A DNA stretch of 64,000 nucleotides. Source: Ascarosepion bandense (Eukaryota; Mollusca; Cephalopoda; Sepiida; Sepiidae). The stretch lies in assembly GCA_037127315.1 (NCBI GenBank), contig JBBBDQ010001611.1, positions 930,001 through 994,000 on the forward strand, given 5' to 3'. The notes beneath the pieces were generated by a model. It did no database searches, was not told the DNA's origin, and saw nothing but the letters and a program-made list of their open reading frames with translations. A program made the translations under genes and the position numbers. Positions 44,849 to 56,889 of this stretch are shown piece after piece (the first letter of the stretch is position 1; each line of letters opens with the position of its first letter).

Positions 44849-45360
44849 TTTTTTTAATCGTATCACCCCGAGCAAGGCGGTAACGCCACTGATGTGCAGG
44901 GGGCTTCGTAATAGAGAAAAGATCGGAAAAGAGAAAGCCGGAAACCATATCCTAAACAGGGAACAAGGGATGAGCCTCTTAACCTGTTCAATAGACATGG
45001 GTGGAGTGTGAACCGGGCGATAGATAGATCTATCTACTCCAATTGAAAAAAAAAAAAAGAAAACAAAGTGAGAAGATTGGGAAAGAGAAAGCCGGAAACC
45101 ACATCCTAAACAGGGAACAAGGGATGAGCCTCTTAACCTGTTCAATAGACATGGGTGGAGTGTGAACCGGGTGATAGATAGATCTATCTACTCCAATTGA
45201 AAAAAAACAACAACAAAAAACAAAGTGAGAAGATTGGGAAAGAGAAAGCTGGAAACCACATCCTAAACAGGGAACAAGGGATGAGCCTCTTAACCTGTTC
45301 AATAGACATGGGTGGAGTGTGAACCGGGCGATAGATAGATCTAGCTACTGCAATTGAAAA
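44849..45360 (-). repeat. three tandem copies of a LINE 3' UTR unit (~155 bp)
   Basis: The phrase ACCTGTTCAATAGACATGGG recurs near 44984, 45138 and 45293, each followed by GTGAACCGGGCGATAGATAG (or GGGTG) and an A-rich stretch. The rightmost minus-oriented tail at 44849-44885 (AATCGTATCACCCCGAGCAA) equals the jockey/CR1-type LINE 3' end. Open frames here are repeats of each other, not genes. Confidence 0.85.
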
Positions 45361-45624
45361 AATCTAAAGAGTAAATGTTTCTAATGTTAGTTTTTGAAAA
45401 AAGTTGATTTATCTTACCATTCAATCATCGTACAGTCTGTACAATAGTATACTTATAAAATCCATATCAAACAAAGACCTCGATACTAAAACATAATAAT
45501 AGATTGAAATGTAGTGAATTTAATATCTTGAAATTTAGTCAAGTGATATAACAATTTTTCCGAGGATTCCTACTCGTTTAATATGCGTTAATTGGTTAAA
45601 TAGCAGACAATTATTATATTTAGA
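45361..45624. other. unassigned spacer
   Basis: Nothing recognised. Confidence 0.4.
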
Positions 45625-45790
45625 TGTAGACTGTTCTTCAACTTCTTTTTATTGGTACGTTTCGGCCGTTGTGACAACTGGGCTTTATCAGCTGATGAAG
45701 AACTGATGTCATAACGGCCGAAACGTTGCAATAATGAAGATAAAGATCAGTCCGAATATAAATAATGTTAACCCATCATCGCAGAAATTC
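45625..45790. repeat. palindromic element with head-to-head hammerhead-like blocks
   Basis: The palindrome centre is TTATCAGCTGATGAA at about 45691. The plus block has CTGATGA (45692-45698) and GAAAC (45720-45724). The minus block has CTGATAA, stem II GCC..GGC enclosing GTTGTCACAAC, and GAAACGTAC. The plus block keeps the core but a poor stem II; the minus block keeps stem II but has a G-to-A change in the core. Confidence 0.6.
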
Positions 45791-45849
45791 GGACAGAACT
45801 AATCATGTCGCATACTCAAAGCACGTGCCACCCTTTCACTGTGAAACCA

Positions 45850-46569
45850 AGGTAAACTTATTTATAAATGAAACTGTCTGTGTGTGTGTATCCGTGTGTG
45901 TTGTCCGTTACCTATAGACTCAGAAACGGATGAACCGATTTTCTTGAAAATTTACACAGTTGTACTATAAGCGTCTGCGAGTGTTCTTAGCTAGGTTTTG
46001 TGTCGAGGTACCCCGATAAATATCGAAAATCGATAATCGAAAAAATCGGGTTATAGAAGGAGTGGTCAAATTTTAATCAAATTTGATACACTCATAGACA
46101 AAGACATAAGAAACGATATTCAGAAGTTTCAAGGTTGCAGTTCTTACAATAGTGCACAAAATCGATAATATATATAAATAAAAGGCGAGATGCTTGTGTG
46201 TGTGTCTGTTTATCTGCCTGTATGTTTGTATTTTTTTCAGCCTTTTTATTGTAGTTTTTGCTTCGGGTTTGGCTCTAAGTAGGTATAATTGTAGTTCTTA
46301 GTCTCAGCCATGATACCATTTACTCAGATGACTTATTTACACTTCAAAATTTAGTTTCCGACGAAAAAACCCATTTGATATCGATACTAGGAAATCAAAA
46401 TTTGACTTACATCCATTCATTTTTCTTTCAGTCTACGGTTTCGCTTTAACTGGAAACAACTATTGCTTTTTAATCTTTCGTGCCAACGTCCAAAGAGTCT
46501 GAGCTCCAGGAACATGGAATAGTTTTAAAGCTTTCATTACACCCGAGCAACGCCGGGCTATACTGCTAG
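45850..46569 (+). mobile_element. non-autonomous Helitron, copy 7
   Basis: Starts with a mutated end (GGTAAACTTATTTATAAATG) and finishes CTAG at 46566-46569 after hairpin CCCGAGCAACGCCGGG. The interior follows the family order with a shortened TA tract at 46168-46181. Confidence 0.9.
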
Positions 46570-46589
46570 TAAATTGTAAACACAAATTC

Positions 46590-46915
46590 TATTCAATCAG
46601 CTTCTTTTCTCGCACTTCCCGCCTGTGGAATTTCATTTCCATGCTTTCCCGACAGCTATAATCTCCCAGAATTTAAATGTAAAGTCAATAGTCATCTTCT
46701 ATCTCACTAACTTGCATCCTCTCTCTGTTTCTCTCTCGCTCTGATGATCCTTTCTCCGTCCATTTCACTCATTAGTATTCCCAGCCTTCTCTTATCTACT
46801 TCCTGACACCCACTATAACCAGTCGCTCTTTCTCATAACTTTTCTCCTATGTAAACCCCTGCAAAACAGTGGCAGTAAAATACTTTGCTTGAGGCGATAT
46901 GATTATAAAAACAAT
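46590..46915 (+). pseudogene. jockey/CR1-type LINE 3' end
   Basis: Starts in the SFFSRTSRLWNFISMLS-type C-terminal block with frameshifts. The 3' UTR ends GTGGCAGTAAAATACTTTGC, TTGAGGCGATATGATTATAA, AAAC. This is the same tail as at 22870, opposite strand. Confidence 0.8.
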
Positions 46916-46959
46916 CTTACGATTCTTTTTTCTTTCTTTTCCTTTCTTTTTTTATCGTC

Positions 46960-47150
46960 TCTTGTGCTCCTTTCTCTATCCACTCCACTCATTAGTATTC
47001 TCATCCTTTTCTTACCCACATCTTGATATCCCCTATAACCTGTCACTCCCTCATAACTTTCTTTCTCATAAATTTCCTCCTATGTAACCACCTGCAAAAC
47101 AGTGGCAGTAAAATGCTTTGCTTGAGGCGATATGATTATAAAAAAAGCGA
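46960..47150 (+). repeat. tandem second copy of the LINE 3' UTR
   Basis: TCCACTCCACTCATTAGTAT to GAGGCGATATGATTATAAAA repeats 46755-46912 with about 10-15 percent differences. No coding block precedes it. Confidence 0.8.
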
Positions 47151-47192
47151 AACAAAAATATCAAAACAAAACAATTTTATTTCTCATCAAAA

Positions 47193-47227
<35 letters not shown>

Positions 47228-47970
47228 CAATTATTTGAAGCGTAAGAAATAAATAAAAGAGAAAAAGAAAATTAAGAGAAATGTAAATTAATAAAAATAA
47301 AAAAACCTAAGTGAAAGGGGTAGATTTCTGGTATCTTTGATAAATGGTGCAGGAAAAGTAAAAACACAAACGATTTGTAACGGGAAAAATCGAAAAAGAA
47401 ATATATTTTTCTTTTTTTTTTTTCAATTTATTCAAAGAGGAAACTTTTCACTTAAACTTTTGAGAACTTGCCTTAGATAATTCGAAATGATAACTACTCA
47501 GGTCGAATCTTTTATTCAATAAATAAGTAATTGAACGGCGATGGTAAATCGAGACTCTTGAAGGAGCCTGCGGTGAAGGTTTATGGACCAGAAAATATCT
47601 CACGAATCGAGTAGAATCGTTGGAATTCTTATAGGAAAAAAGAAAAAAAATTAAATAAAAGAAATAACTAATTTATGACACAGTAGAGATTCTAATAACT
47701 CCGGCATATATTCATGAAGATATTACTTGTGAATTTATATACACACAGGCAAACATATATTGTAGGCATTCTTATAAAAATGTTTTCTTTCGATTCTAAT
47801 AAAACACATTCATTTATTAGAATAAGATACTGGATGCTTACAGTTGTACATCCTCAATAAAAAACAAAAACAAAAAAAACTTCACGTTGGCGTTCGTATA
47901 GTTAATAAGCTGTTCATGCGAAAATCATTGCACATCGATTCAAATATAATCAGATATTTCTTGTGTTTGT
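47151..47970. other. unassigned AT-rich sequence
   Basis: (TA)n at 47197-47226, otherwise nothing recognised. Confidence 0.4.
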
Positions 47971-47974
47971 GGCT

Positions 47975-48290
47975 GTCAACTCGTTAGACGAGTATGATCA
48001 TTGCGGATATGAATCTAGAGCTACGAAGTTGTAATTCTCCTAGACTAGTTACCAACCACGGTTAGAAAGCCGAGTCTACCCCGCTATTTAAACCCAAATA
48101 ATGCACAGGGGAGCTGACTTGCACAATAGCGCAACGACTCGCAGAAAGCGTTCTAAGAATCCTAGGGACAAGCAGCTGCGTGTTATCCGGGTTAGCACTG
48201 TGACGGGTGTTAAATCAGACTACAGGGAATTATATCACGCGCGCGGCCAGACAAGTGGGTGTGATGGATCCCAAGCCTATTAGGTATCCG
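47975..48290 (-). mobile_element. SINE-like element sharing a central block with SINE family A
   Basis: TAGACTAGTTACCAACCACG, then GAGTCTACCCCGCTATTTAA and CCCA (48042-48098), parallels TAGACTGGTTGCCAGCCAAG and AATCTGTCCTGCTATTTAAC of the antisense family A copies. The flanks differ completely from family A. This suggests a related SINE family with a common central domain but another head and tail. A 60-codon open stretch at 48101-48283 is incidental. Confidence 0.5.
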
Positions 48291-48798
48291 TTTGAGAGGA
48301 GGTAAATTGATTGTATATTTTCGGAACAGATATCTTAAAAATTAAACCTCCAGACAAATGAGGGCTTATTTACAAGGCAAAAATGCTTTCCCACTTGAAT
48401 ATTTGAAGCAACACAATCTTATAATGCACTTTTCATTTGACCTCCTGCTCCTAGGTTCAGTAAATTTGATAGAAGATAAATCTTTCTAGAAAGGTCTCCA
48501 TTTATTCTTCTTTCCTTATAAGATGGACAACCATTAGCGGTCAGCTATTGGGCTAACCAAACAGACATCCATTTTATGCAGTCGTCTCTAATCAAGTTAC
48601 TTATTCATTTTCTCCATCGAAACCCCAAACCTGTCACATTAGTTCACACTGCTAGAGCCAGTGTCTGAACACAGATGACTAATAGGATGTACTTTTGAGT
48701 AAACATGCATTTATTTACAGGGTCCTTTCAATCGAAAAACTTTTTGGACATAATTTGAGAAAAGGCAGAGAAGGACTTTTCAGTACCTTTTCTAATTT
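48291..48798. other. unassigned sequence
   Basis: Nothing recognised. Confidence 0.4.
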
Positions 48799-48799
48799 C

Positions 48800-49099
48800 G
48801 GATGTGCGTTGTGGTGCAGTGGATATCGACTCGGAACGACAAGCCGGTGAGCCGAGTTCGAATTCCAGTTGAATTCCCTGCATTCACTTACGCGCAAATA
48901 CCCTTGGGAAAGGTATTAATCCGTCTCTTCTCTCCAGTTAGAGCTTAGATAATAAGACAGACTGGGTTCTATAGCCTCGGCTGGCTACAAGTCTACCGCA
49001 GAAAGCAACGGTAACCTACTGCGGGATAATCAGTCATGTTCCTTTCGAGACATGATCGCCCAAAGCGTGTATTATGAATGGTATTTTACTAACTGACTT
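48800..49099 (+). mobile_element. tRNA-derived SINE family A, copy 5
   Basis: Complete: GGATGTGCGTTGTGGTGCAG with the A-box, GAGTTCGAATTCCAGTTG with the B-box, central GGTATTAATCCGTCTCTTCT, and 3' hairpin TTCGAGACATGATCGCCCAA. Good reference copy for the family. Confidence 0.92.
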
Positions 49100-49209
49100 A
49101 TAATTTTGCACACACTTTTGTTTACTTTCGGTTTTAATATTCATAGTGGAACCTATAAAGAATATAAGCCGAGAAGTAGATTTGAAAACTTTTCTCAATT
49201 GTTAAAGAA

Positions 49210-49345
49210 TATGTGTATTTGAATATGAAAAAGGAGTGAGACAAGGAGGTTCAATTCCGTCTAAACTATTTACTACGTGACTGAAGTATCTTTCATAAAA
49301 ATAAAGGAGAAGGATTAGGATTAGCATGAACTGAGAAGCTTTCCC
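49210..49345 (+). pseudogene. RT motif-B fragment of an RTE-type LINE
   Basis: EKGVRQGGSIPSKLFTT (usual form GVRQGDxIxPKLF) is readable, then frame breaks. A few dozen codons only. Confidence 0.6.
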
Positions 49346-49399
49346 TACAGAAGAAATGTCTTAAGCCTCTCGTTACTCTGCCGCTTTTTCCATAGCAAA

Positions 49400-49650
49400 T
49401 GTTCTAACAAACAACGTTCCTTAATTCCAACAGTCCCGAACTTCATAGCTAAAACTCATCATGACAGGTCAACGGAGACAAATCCCCTCCATTCCCCTTT
49501 GTATTCCATTAGCAAGGCGAAAGTTCTTTTCGGACAATTCTTCTCAAGAACTACGACATTGCGAAACAGACTCCCGAGAGGATGTTTCCTTGATCACCAC
49601 AATCTAACCTCTTCAAGTCTAGTATTTTAAAGAGACGTCTACAAGAATAA
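49400..49650 (+). pseudogene. jockey/CR1-type LINE C-terminal remnant
   Basis: ISKAKVLFGQFFSRTTTLRN and RLPRGCFLDHHNL match the SxxFFPRTxxLWNSLPxxCFPDxYNL block. No 3' UTR tail like that at 22.9 kb was noticed. Confidence 0.7.
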
Positions 49651-50014
49651 GAAAACGAAGAGCAAAATAAGTGACACCGAGTAAATAATTAAACAAGATG
49701 AGATAGAAAGATTAAATGGATGTTCTTAGGCGTATCTACGAAGTGCTAACCAATTGTCTGGCAAAGTTAATGTATTTTTAAAAAAGTTTAGTTATTTTAT
49801 CGGAATGATTTTCAGAAATGTAGGAGTTTCCCTAAGACAAAAAAGGAAACCCTGTCTAGTTAAAATGCTTAGAAAAGTTTAACGGTGAGATTAGAATCGG
49901 CAAAATTTCGAATCAGACAACTTGTATTTTTTTTTTTGCATTAAGCCGTTAATGTCCACCGTTCAAAAAAATAAAATAAAATAAAGAAAATGTGGCGGTA
50001 GGCATTAATGTGAA

Positions 50015-51068
50015 AAGGTGTTAAAGGTGTTTGACAGACTACGCCACAAAGAATTGATGGAGATGCTCAGCAGCCTCGACATATTTGGAAATGACATACG
50101 ATTAATCAAGTATCTCTACTGGCAGCAAACTGCCTAAATACGGACAGGTAACGAATTCAGTAGATACACAAAGATTGAAAGGGACGTAAGACAAGGATGT
50201 GTCTTTTCACCGGATCTATTCAACTTGTACAGCGAGATTATTCTGAGGACCCTAGATGTTATGCCAGGATTTGTCATCGGAGGTCACAATTTGAATATAA
50301 GTTGCGCTGATGATACAGTGCTGATTGCACACATGGAAAGGAAACTACAAGACCGCCTACAGAAGATAGTTACAAAGAAGACACAAGAAAATCGAATGCA
50401 TGGTCATCAGCAAAAAGAACAGCCAAAAATGCCAAATACTCTTGAGGGATAATAAAATTAAGAAGGTACAAAAATTTAAATACATGGGAAGTGTTCTGGC
50501 AGAAGACGGAAAGTGAGACACAAAAATCCGAAGGTGAATTGGCATGGCGAAGGACGCGTTTCAGAAGCTGAGTAAAATATTAAGAGACAGAAAACTTTTA
50601 CTAGAAACAAAGAGAGTATTAGATTGCTATGTGATGTTAGTTCTTCAATATGGCAGTGAATGCTGCACAATATCATCAAAGATGAAGAAAAAACTTGAAG
50701 TAGCTGAAATGTGGTTCTACAGAAGGATGATGGGGATATTATGGATCGAGCATGTGAGCAATGATGAGGTTTTGTAAAGGATAGAAGCAAAAAGGAAATT
50801 AATACTGAGCATCAGGAAGAGACAACTAAAGTTCTTTGGACATGCAATGAGGAAGGAGGGCTTGGAGAACCTGTTGCTAACAGGCCAGAAAGAGGGAAAA
50901 AGAGACAGAGGAAAGCAGCGGATAACATATTTGAAGTGTCTGAGTAGGTGGATGACAGAACGGGGTTTGCGTGCTGTTACAGGAGAAAGTGTGCTCAGAC
51001 CCACCAGGTATAGGAAGATATGGAAGGCAATGATTGCCTACGTCCTGAAAGGACAAGGCACATAGAAG
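50015..51068 (+). pseudogene. RTE-like LINE, RT motifs A-C to C-terminus
   Basis: The longest copy of this family here. Motif A: KVFDRLRHKELMEMLSSLDI. Motif B: RDVRQGCVFSPDLFNLYSEI. Motif C: NISCADDTVLIAHMERKLQD, where the Y of YADD has become C. Then GMAKDAFQKLSKILRDRKLL, LDCYVMLVLQYGSECCTISS, EVAEMWFYRRMMGI, FFGHAMRKEGLENLLLTGQK, RDRGKQRITYLKCLSRWMTE and MWKAMIAYVLKGQGT-like end at 51065. Several stops and shifts interrupt it. The endonuclease domain is absent, so it is 5'-truncated. Confidence 0.9.
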
Positions 51069-52371
51069 GCGGCGGCATTAATGTGGTACTGCTTTTGCGA
51101 AAGGCATGTGTCCACATCATTGTACTGTAACTCAATGTCAATAAAATAGTTAAAGAAAAAAATTATTTCAGAATTCATTTATTGCCCAGTTAGTTTCCTG
51201 GGCCGATCGAGGCATTTTCCCGTAAGCGTCGATTCTATTGTTTTTATGAAATGAAGTAATTAAATGCTATAAATATCAGCTTAGACTGAAAAGGACACAA
51301 AGGAGAACGAACTGATAAATTTAATTCAGCCAGCACACGACATAAGGTCACAGAAAGTAATTGTTTTCGGAAAACTTCAATTTTCTGATGGAAATGTCGT
51401 TACATGCAAGAAATTGAGTATTCCAACTTACAGTCTATTTTATACGTGAGATTAAGTGGCTAGCTTCCGGATTTAAAAGGTGTTTACTTTACGCAGCCAT
51501 CATAGGTTTCAATAATGCCGGATCAATGATGCTGATAAAGTTGAATATAGAATAATGTATTATTCGGATATACATTCACATGTACAAAAGAACATGAACT
51601 CTACAAATCATAAGATTCAGCGACAAAGCAAACCATTTATAAGAATTCGTTTTATCAAAGAATTATCAATGCTTCAGCTTGCGTCTTAAACAGACCAGAG
51701 TTTGAGCAGCTATGAAGCAAGAAACTGAATACATACGTTAATTTCCAATATTATAATGTTAATTAGCATTGTAATATTCAAGCATTTGTATGAAGCCGAA
51801 ACGAAACCCGAGCCAACCGTCCAATATGTTACACCTCTTGTCGATAGCAGAGTCGCTGTCTTTCATTTTCTTTGTCTGTTGCGCTGATCTTGTTCAGGCG
51901 ATAAAAGTTTCTGGTTATTGAATTTCAAATGAAGAGATCAATGTGCGTCCGTTCTTAGATGATGCGAACTTTGGCACTAAGGTGACACCGTCGACTGATA
52001 ACGCATTACAGTAGATCAAGTGATCGATTTCACAAGGGTGATATTGGTATCTCTTAATTGACGAGCTTATTCGCCTACGTACACTTGCGCACATAATCTG
52101 TCTCCTAAATTCACATTACTGAAGAGGGAAAACACATTAAAACTAAACCACGCATCTATATCGCGACACGCTTTCCCCCAGACTTCCGCCGAGGCAGACG
52201 AGTTCCGTTTTAAAGGTGGACTGATGTATATTTAAAATAGAGTTATCATGTGAAAATATCTAATTGTTATATACACCGAAATACCTTGCGTGCTGACATA
52301 ACCATACCTGAGCAAGGACAATCGATGAAAATATACTTATGATTATACGTAAAAGATTCGATAAATAAACC

Positions 52372-52373
<2 letters not shown>
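51069..52373. other. unassigned sequence
   Basis: No recognised gene or repeat in 1.3 kb. Confidence 0.4.
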
Positions 52374-52414
<41 letters not shown>

Positions 52415-52632
52415 GCACGCATACAGAGGTAGTCAAGCCAAACGATATACAGACAGAGGCAGTCACAAGCTTAAATATCACGAGTGAGACACACGCACGA
52501 AGACCTACATACCATATGAGAGAGAGAAAAAGAGATAGAGAGAGAGACACATACACACACAAGTTGACACACCATGAGAGAGAGATAGACACACACACGC
52601 GCAAAACGAGAGAGAGAGAGAGAGAGAGAGAG
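52374..52632. repeat. (GA)n/(CA)n-rich interrupted microsatellites
   Basis: Pure GA runs at 52376-52410 and 52607-52632 with short CA runs between. Confidence 0.9.
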
Positions 52633-52633
52633 A

Positions 52634-52702
52634 CTCCAGTCAGTTAAGTGCTACACGTGATACACGCTTGGGCGTTCAAGTTTCGAAAAAGGCATGACTG
52701 AT
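52634..52702 (-). mobile_element. SINE family A 3' fragment (copy 6)
   Basis: CAGTCAGTTAAGTGCTACAC and GATACACGCTTGGGCG match the 3' terminus. Only about 70 bp remain. Confidence 0.75.
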
Positions 52703-52810
52703 TGTCAGAACTTTATAAGTAATAATTAGTGGGGGATCAGTTTATTACTTCATAACAATGTACGTTGTACCCAGTAGAACCCTTAATCATGTTTTCAACT
52801 ATTATATTCA

Positions 52811-52976
52811 GCCTCCCAGTTAAGTGACATACGTGATACACGCTTTGTGCGATCATGTCTCAAAAGAGACATGACTGACTGGACAGAAGATTATCCCACA
52901 GTAGGTTGCCATTGCTTTCTGTGGTAGACTGGTTGCCAGCCAAGGCTATAGAACCCAATCTGTCCTGTTATTTAAG
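52811..52976 (-). mobile_element. SINE family A 3' half (copy 7)
   Basis: From CAGTTAAGTGACATACGTGA to CAATCTGTCCTGTTATTTAA. The head with the Pol III boxes is missing, the expected 5' truncation for LINE-mobilised SINEs. Confidence 0.85.
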
Positions 52977-55720
52977 TTGTGGAGAAGCATAATCGCCCAC
53001 TTCTTGGATGTATACAAACTAAATTTTAAAAAAAAGAAAAGAAGAGCTTATTTACTCTATCGAAGAATCCTGGATCCAGATTGATCGTTTTCTTCTTGGT
53101 AAGGAACAACACGTTCAAGATTATAAAATATAAGTTAAAGCCAAACAATACATGGGGAAAGTTTGGTGGCTTTAAATGCTGCATTTAAATCTTCGTTACT
53201 TTTTAAAAAGACACTTGCAACAAAAATTCCCAACTAAGTCAGACGGAGACGCAGGCTTCTGGTGTAAGATCTCTTTACTGCAATATACCATAGGTTGCCT
53301 GGTTCCCATTGGAAGAGTTAATCTTGTTATAAAATGTAGCAAAATACCAAGTTTTAGTTGGCCGAAATATGTTTCCAATTAAAACAAATATTACATAACT
53401 CAATTAAAAGCAATGTTTCACAATGAATACATAAAACGAAGCAAATTCTACAGAAAAGAAATATTACGATAAATTAGTTGAACAAACAAAAAATAAAATG
53501 GCACATCACAGCAAAGTTCTAAACACGGAAATTTATGTTACCACTCTCTCTACCGGGTTTAAACTTCGAGAATAGCTCTTGGAAAATAAGAGAATAAATT
53601 CTTATTTTAAAAATCGATAAGTTTGAAAAAAATAAATAAAAAGTACTTTTTAATAATGAACATGTGAACCAATGAATAGTAAAGAAAGATTTGCCGACAT
53701 TGTTCTTGGGTTCAGTTTGTTTTTTATAGTCAATCATGTTTTGTTTTTCTCAAGTTTTCATCTTTCATTGCTTCATGGCAATTTGTTATGTCGGGCATCC
53801 GAAAAAAAAAAATCTAATTTTCCTGTTTCACTCCTGTAAACTTTGAAACATTTGTTATGTATGCAAATTTAAGCTTTACACTTGGGAAACACCGTTAAGA
53901 CAGTGTCATTCCATAAAGTCATGTCTGAAGAAAACCTGTTTTGGTGATATTTTTTTTAACACTGACTTATAAAAATATGCAGATTTTGACGTGAAATCAG
54001 GCAAAAAGAGAAAAAGGCGTTAAGGTCGTTGGAAGGCTGAATGTATAGCGGGTTATCCATTCTTTTCCAGTTTATAGTGGAGAGTCCGTTCTAGTGAAGG
54101 GTAGTATTATGTTGTTGAAGATTAACGGAATTTGGCCTTGGTGTAGATAAGATAAGTCATAAAATGATTATAAATCAGGAAATGCAGATTGAGTTGAAAA
54201 ATAACATTTTATATATACACATATAAATGTTTTTTACAATTAAAGTAATACTTGAAGTATAGGTCCAACGGACGTTAAAATGTTCATGGCAATAAAATGC
54301 TGAAAAGAGAATTAATGCTTAGGAATGTGGGAGTAATGTGGGAATGTCGTGAGTAAAGAAATATCTTTGATGTATTTGCTCCTTAGGTCAGTAAGTAGTT
54401 TTGAGACAGCGAGAGATAAGATGAGAGGGGAGTTAGGCTAGGATAGTAAAACACTTGACGTAGGTCAAGGGGATACTGATTACACACCTCTCTCTCGAGT
54501 ATGGGTCGTGTGGGTATGTCTGTCTGTGCTTTCTGTATCGGTTTTTATATCTTCTTTTTGGATCGCAGCAGATCATTTGGGAATTCATATCCGTATTTGA
54601 TTCTGGGCTTCCCATTGGCCGATAAATAAAATTCGCGTAGGCTCGCGAACTGGAAATTTAATATTTAGTTAATTTTTAGTTTTCAACCGGAGCATCTGCG
54701 CAAAGCCGGCTGCGCACGGACGACTTTTGGTCATTTGCTTTTTCGTCGTAAGAGCGCTAACATCCGGTCCATCGCATTTGCTCGGTCGGTATCACCACAA
54801 ATGAAGTAAAATAGCACATGGTCGGATATTTAGTGACGACTCAGCCATCTAATCTACTTAGGATATATTTGGATGATAACAGAAGATTTGACTAAATTAA
54901 AGATTAGAATACATTTAAAGCGTCAATTTTTCTGGATACACAAGTTTAGTGAAGCGGATGAAAGTGAATATATAGAAAACCAACCTAATAATGAATAAAT
55001 GAATCTAAACAAGTCGAAAAGATGTTTCCTTATTTTGTTTGCTTTTATTCACTAAGCAAATGCATACTTAAATAAGAAAGAAAAGGTTTCTTTCAAAGAT
55101 AAAATAGAACACGCAGTGTAAAAGAAAATACAAAACTATGTACGATTCCTTTCAGACAGGCAGTATTTTCGGAACAAATGAAATGTTGAATTGAAGATTA
55201 TCTCTAGCGAGACTTAAAACAAAAGAAATAAAAATTTCTATAAGTAAATAAATACTGAAAGAAGAAAATTAGTTGAAAGTAATGGAATGGTAGATTCAAG
55301 ATAAAGTGTAATGATAAAAAAAAAAACATAGAAAAGAAAAACAAGAAAGTTTCTGCAAGATGTTTTACTATGGCATGGGCAACTTGGCAGACCGCCATTT
55401 TATTTTAGATCGTCTTTTTCTTTTGGATTATTATTATTATGACAATTCAAAGAAAATATTTGTTCCTTCAATTAGATCTTCTAAATCATTTATGTTTGCC
55501 TTTCGATGCTTCTTATCGTGCATTGCTCTACACAAAAACAAAGTACAATTTGCTTCTTGAGGCACCATTATGATCTTTTTCAAATTTGTAGGCTTCATCC
55601 GAAAAAGCAAAAAAAAAAAAAAAAAAAAAACCCCAAAAAACAAACAACATTGTAAAATAGCAAAAAGTGATTTAGAAGGAAATCGTATTGTGAAAGGCAT
55701 AGTAGTTTCTTTTAGATTTA
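52977..55720. other. unassigned sequence
   Basis: No recognised gene or repeat in 2.7 kb. A GC-richer patch with several CpG at 54635-54790 (TTCGCGTAGGCTCGCGAACT) stands out but has no promoter or gene evidence. Open stretches (53176-53382, 54433-54615) lack motifs. An A23-class homopolymer lies at 55608-55630. Confidence 0.4.
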
Positions 55721-55721
55721 A

Positions 55722-56105
55722 CTAGCAGTATAGCCCAGCTTTGCTCAGGTGTAATGAAAACTTTAAAACTAATCCATGGTCCTGGATCTCAGACTCTTTG
55801 GACGTTGGCACGAAAGACTAAAAAGCAATAGTTGTTTCCAGTTAAAGCGAAACCGTAAACTGAAAGAAAAATGAATGGATGTAAGTCAAATTTTGATTTC
55901 CTGGTATCGATATCAAAAAAGTTTTTTTCGTTGTAAACTGAATTTTGAAGGCTAAATAAGTCCACTGAGTAAATAGTATCATGGCTTAGACTAAGAACTA
56001 CAATTATACCTACTTAGAGCCAAACCCGAAGCAAAAACTAAAATAAAAGGGCTAAAAAAATACAGACATACAGGCAGATAAACAGACACACACACAAACA
56101 TCTTG

Positions 56106-56162
<57 letters not shown>

Positions 56163-56413
56163 CGATTTTCTGCACTATTGTAAGAACTGCAACCTTGAAA
56201 CTTCTGAATAGCGTTTATTATGTCTTTGTCTATGCGTGTATCAAATTTGATTAAAATCGATTTTCGATATTTATCTTTGGTACCTCGACACTAAACCTAG
56301 CTAAGGACACTCGCAGACGCTTATAGTACAACTGTGTAAATTTTCAAGAAATCAGTTCAGCCGTTTCGGAGTCTATAGGTAACGGACACACACACACAGA
56401 CAAATAAGTTTAG
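55722..56413 (-). mobile_element. non-autonomous Helitron, copy 8
   Basis: Minus-strand 3' end CTAG at 55722-55725 with hairpin CCTGAGCAAAGCTGGG (degraded), followed by T. 5' end TCTAAACTTATTTG from 56413, preceded by A. The central (TA)n tract is at 56109-56160. Confidence 0.92.
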
Positions 56414-56889
56414 ATTTATTTTTCGAATACATGGATTTAGAGATTGACGCCAGCTAAAAGGAGCAAAATGGTTTTTAGTAGACTGCATAATATACAATGG
56501 AAGCTTTAAGATGACTTAACTGATGAATAATTACAAAAGTGTGATCAAACCGAAATGTGCGCGGCATTAAATGCACATCGGGAAAATTGAAGTAATAAAT
56601 GCTTTGATAGGAAGGAAGTCATTATAATTATAACTTATTTATAAACATACTTCATCACTTCCTACAATCTTTTTATACAGGGATGCGTTCTTCTGGTTAA
56701 CCATACAGATACGCCTGTCGAATATGTTATCATGTGAGTTTATTTTGGTCTGTGATTTTTGTGTTAACATAGAAAATGTAAAAACAATATTCTCATGGTT
56801 TCGTAGACACCTTGTGTCTGGAGTTTCTAGACTAGCAAAGAAAGAAAACAAAACTAAAAAATCAATTAGAAAAAAGACGAAATCAGGGA

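Noticed and set aside
54635..54790. CpG-rich promoter of a host gene
   Set aside because: A modest CpG cluster with no adjoining coding exon, TATA-type context or transcript evidence.
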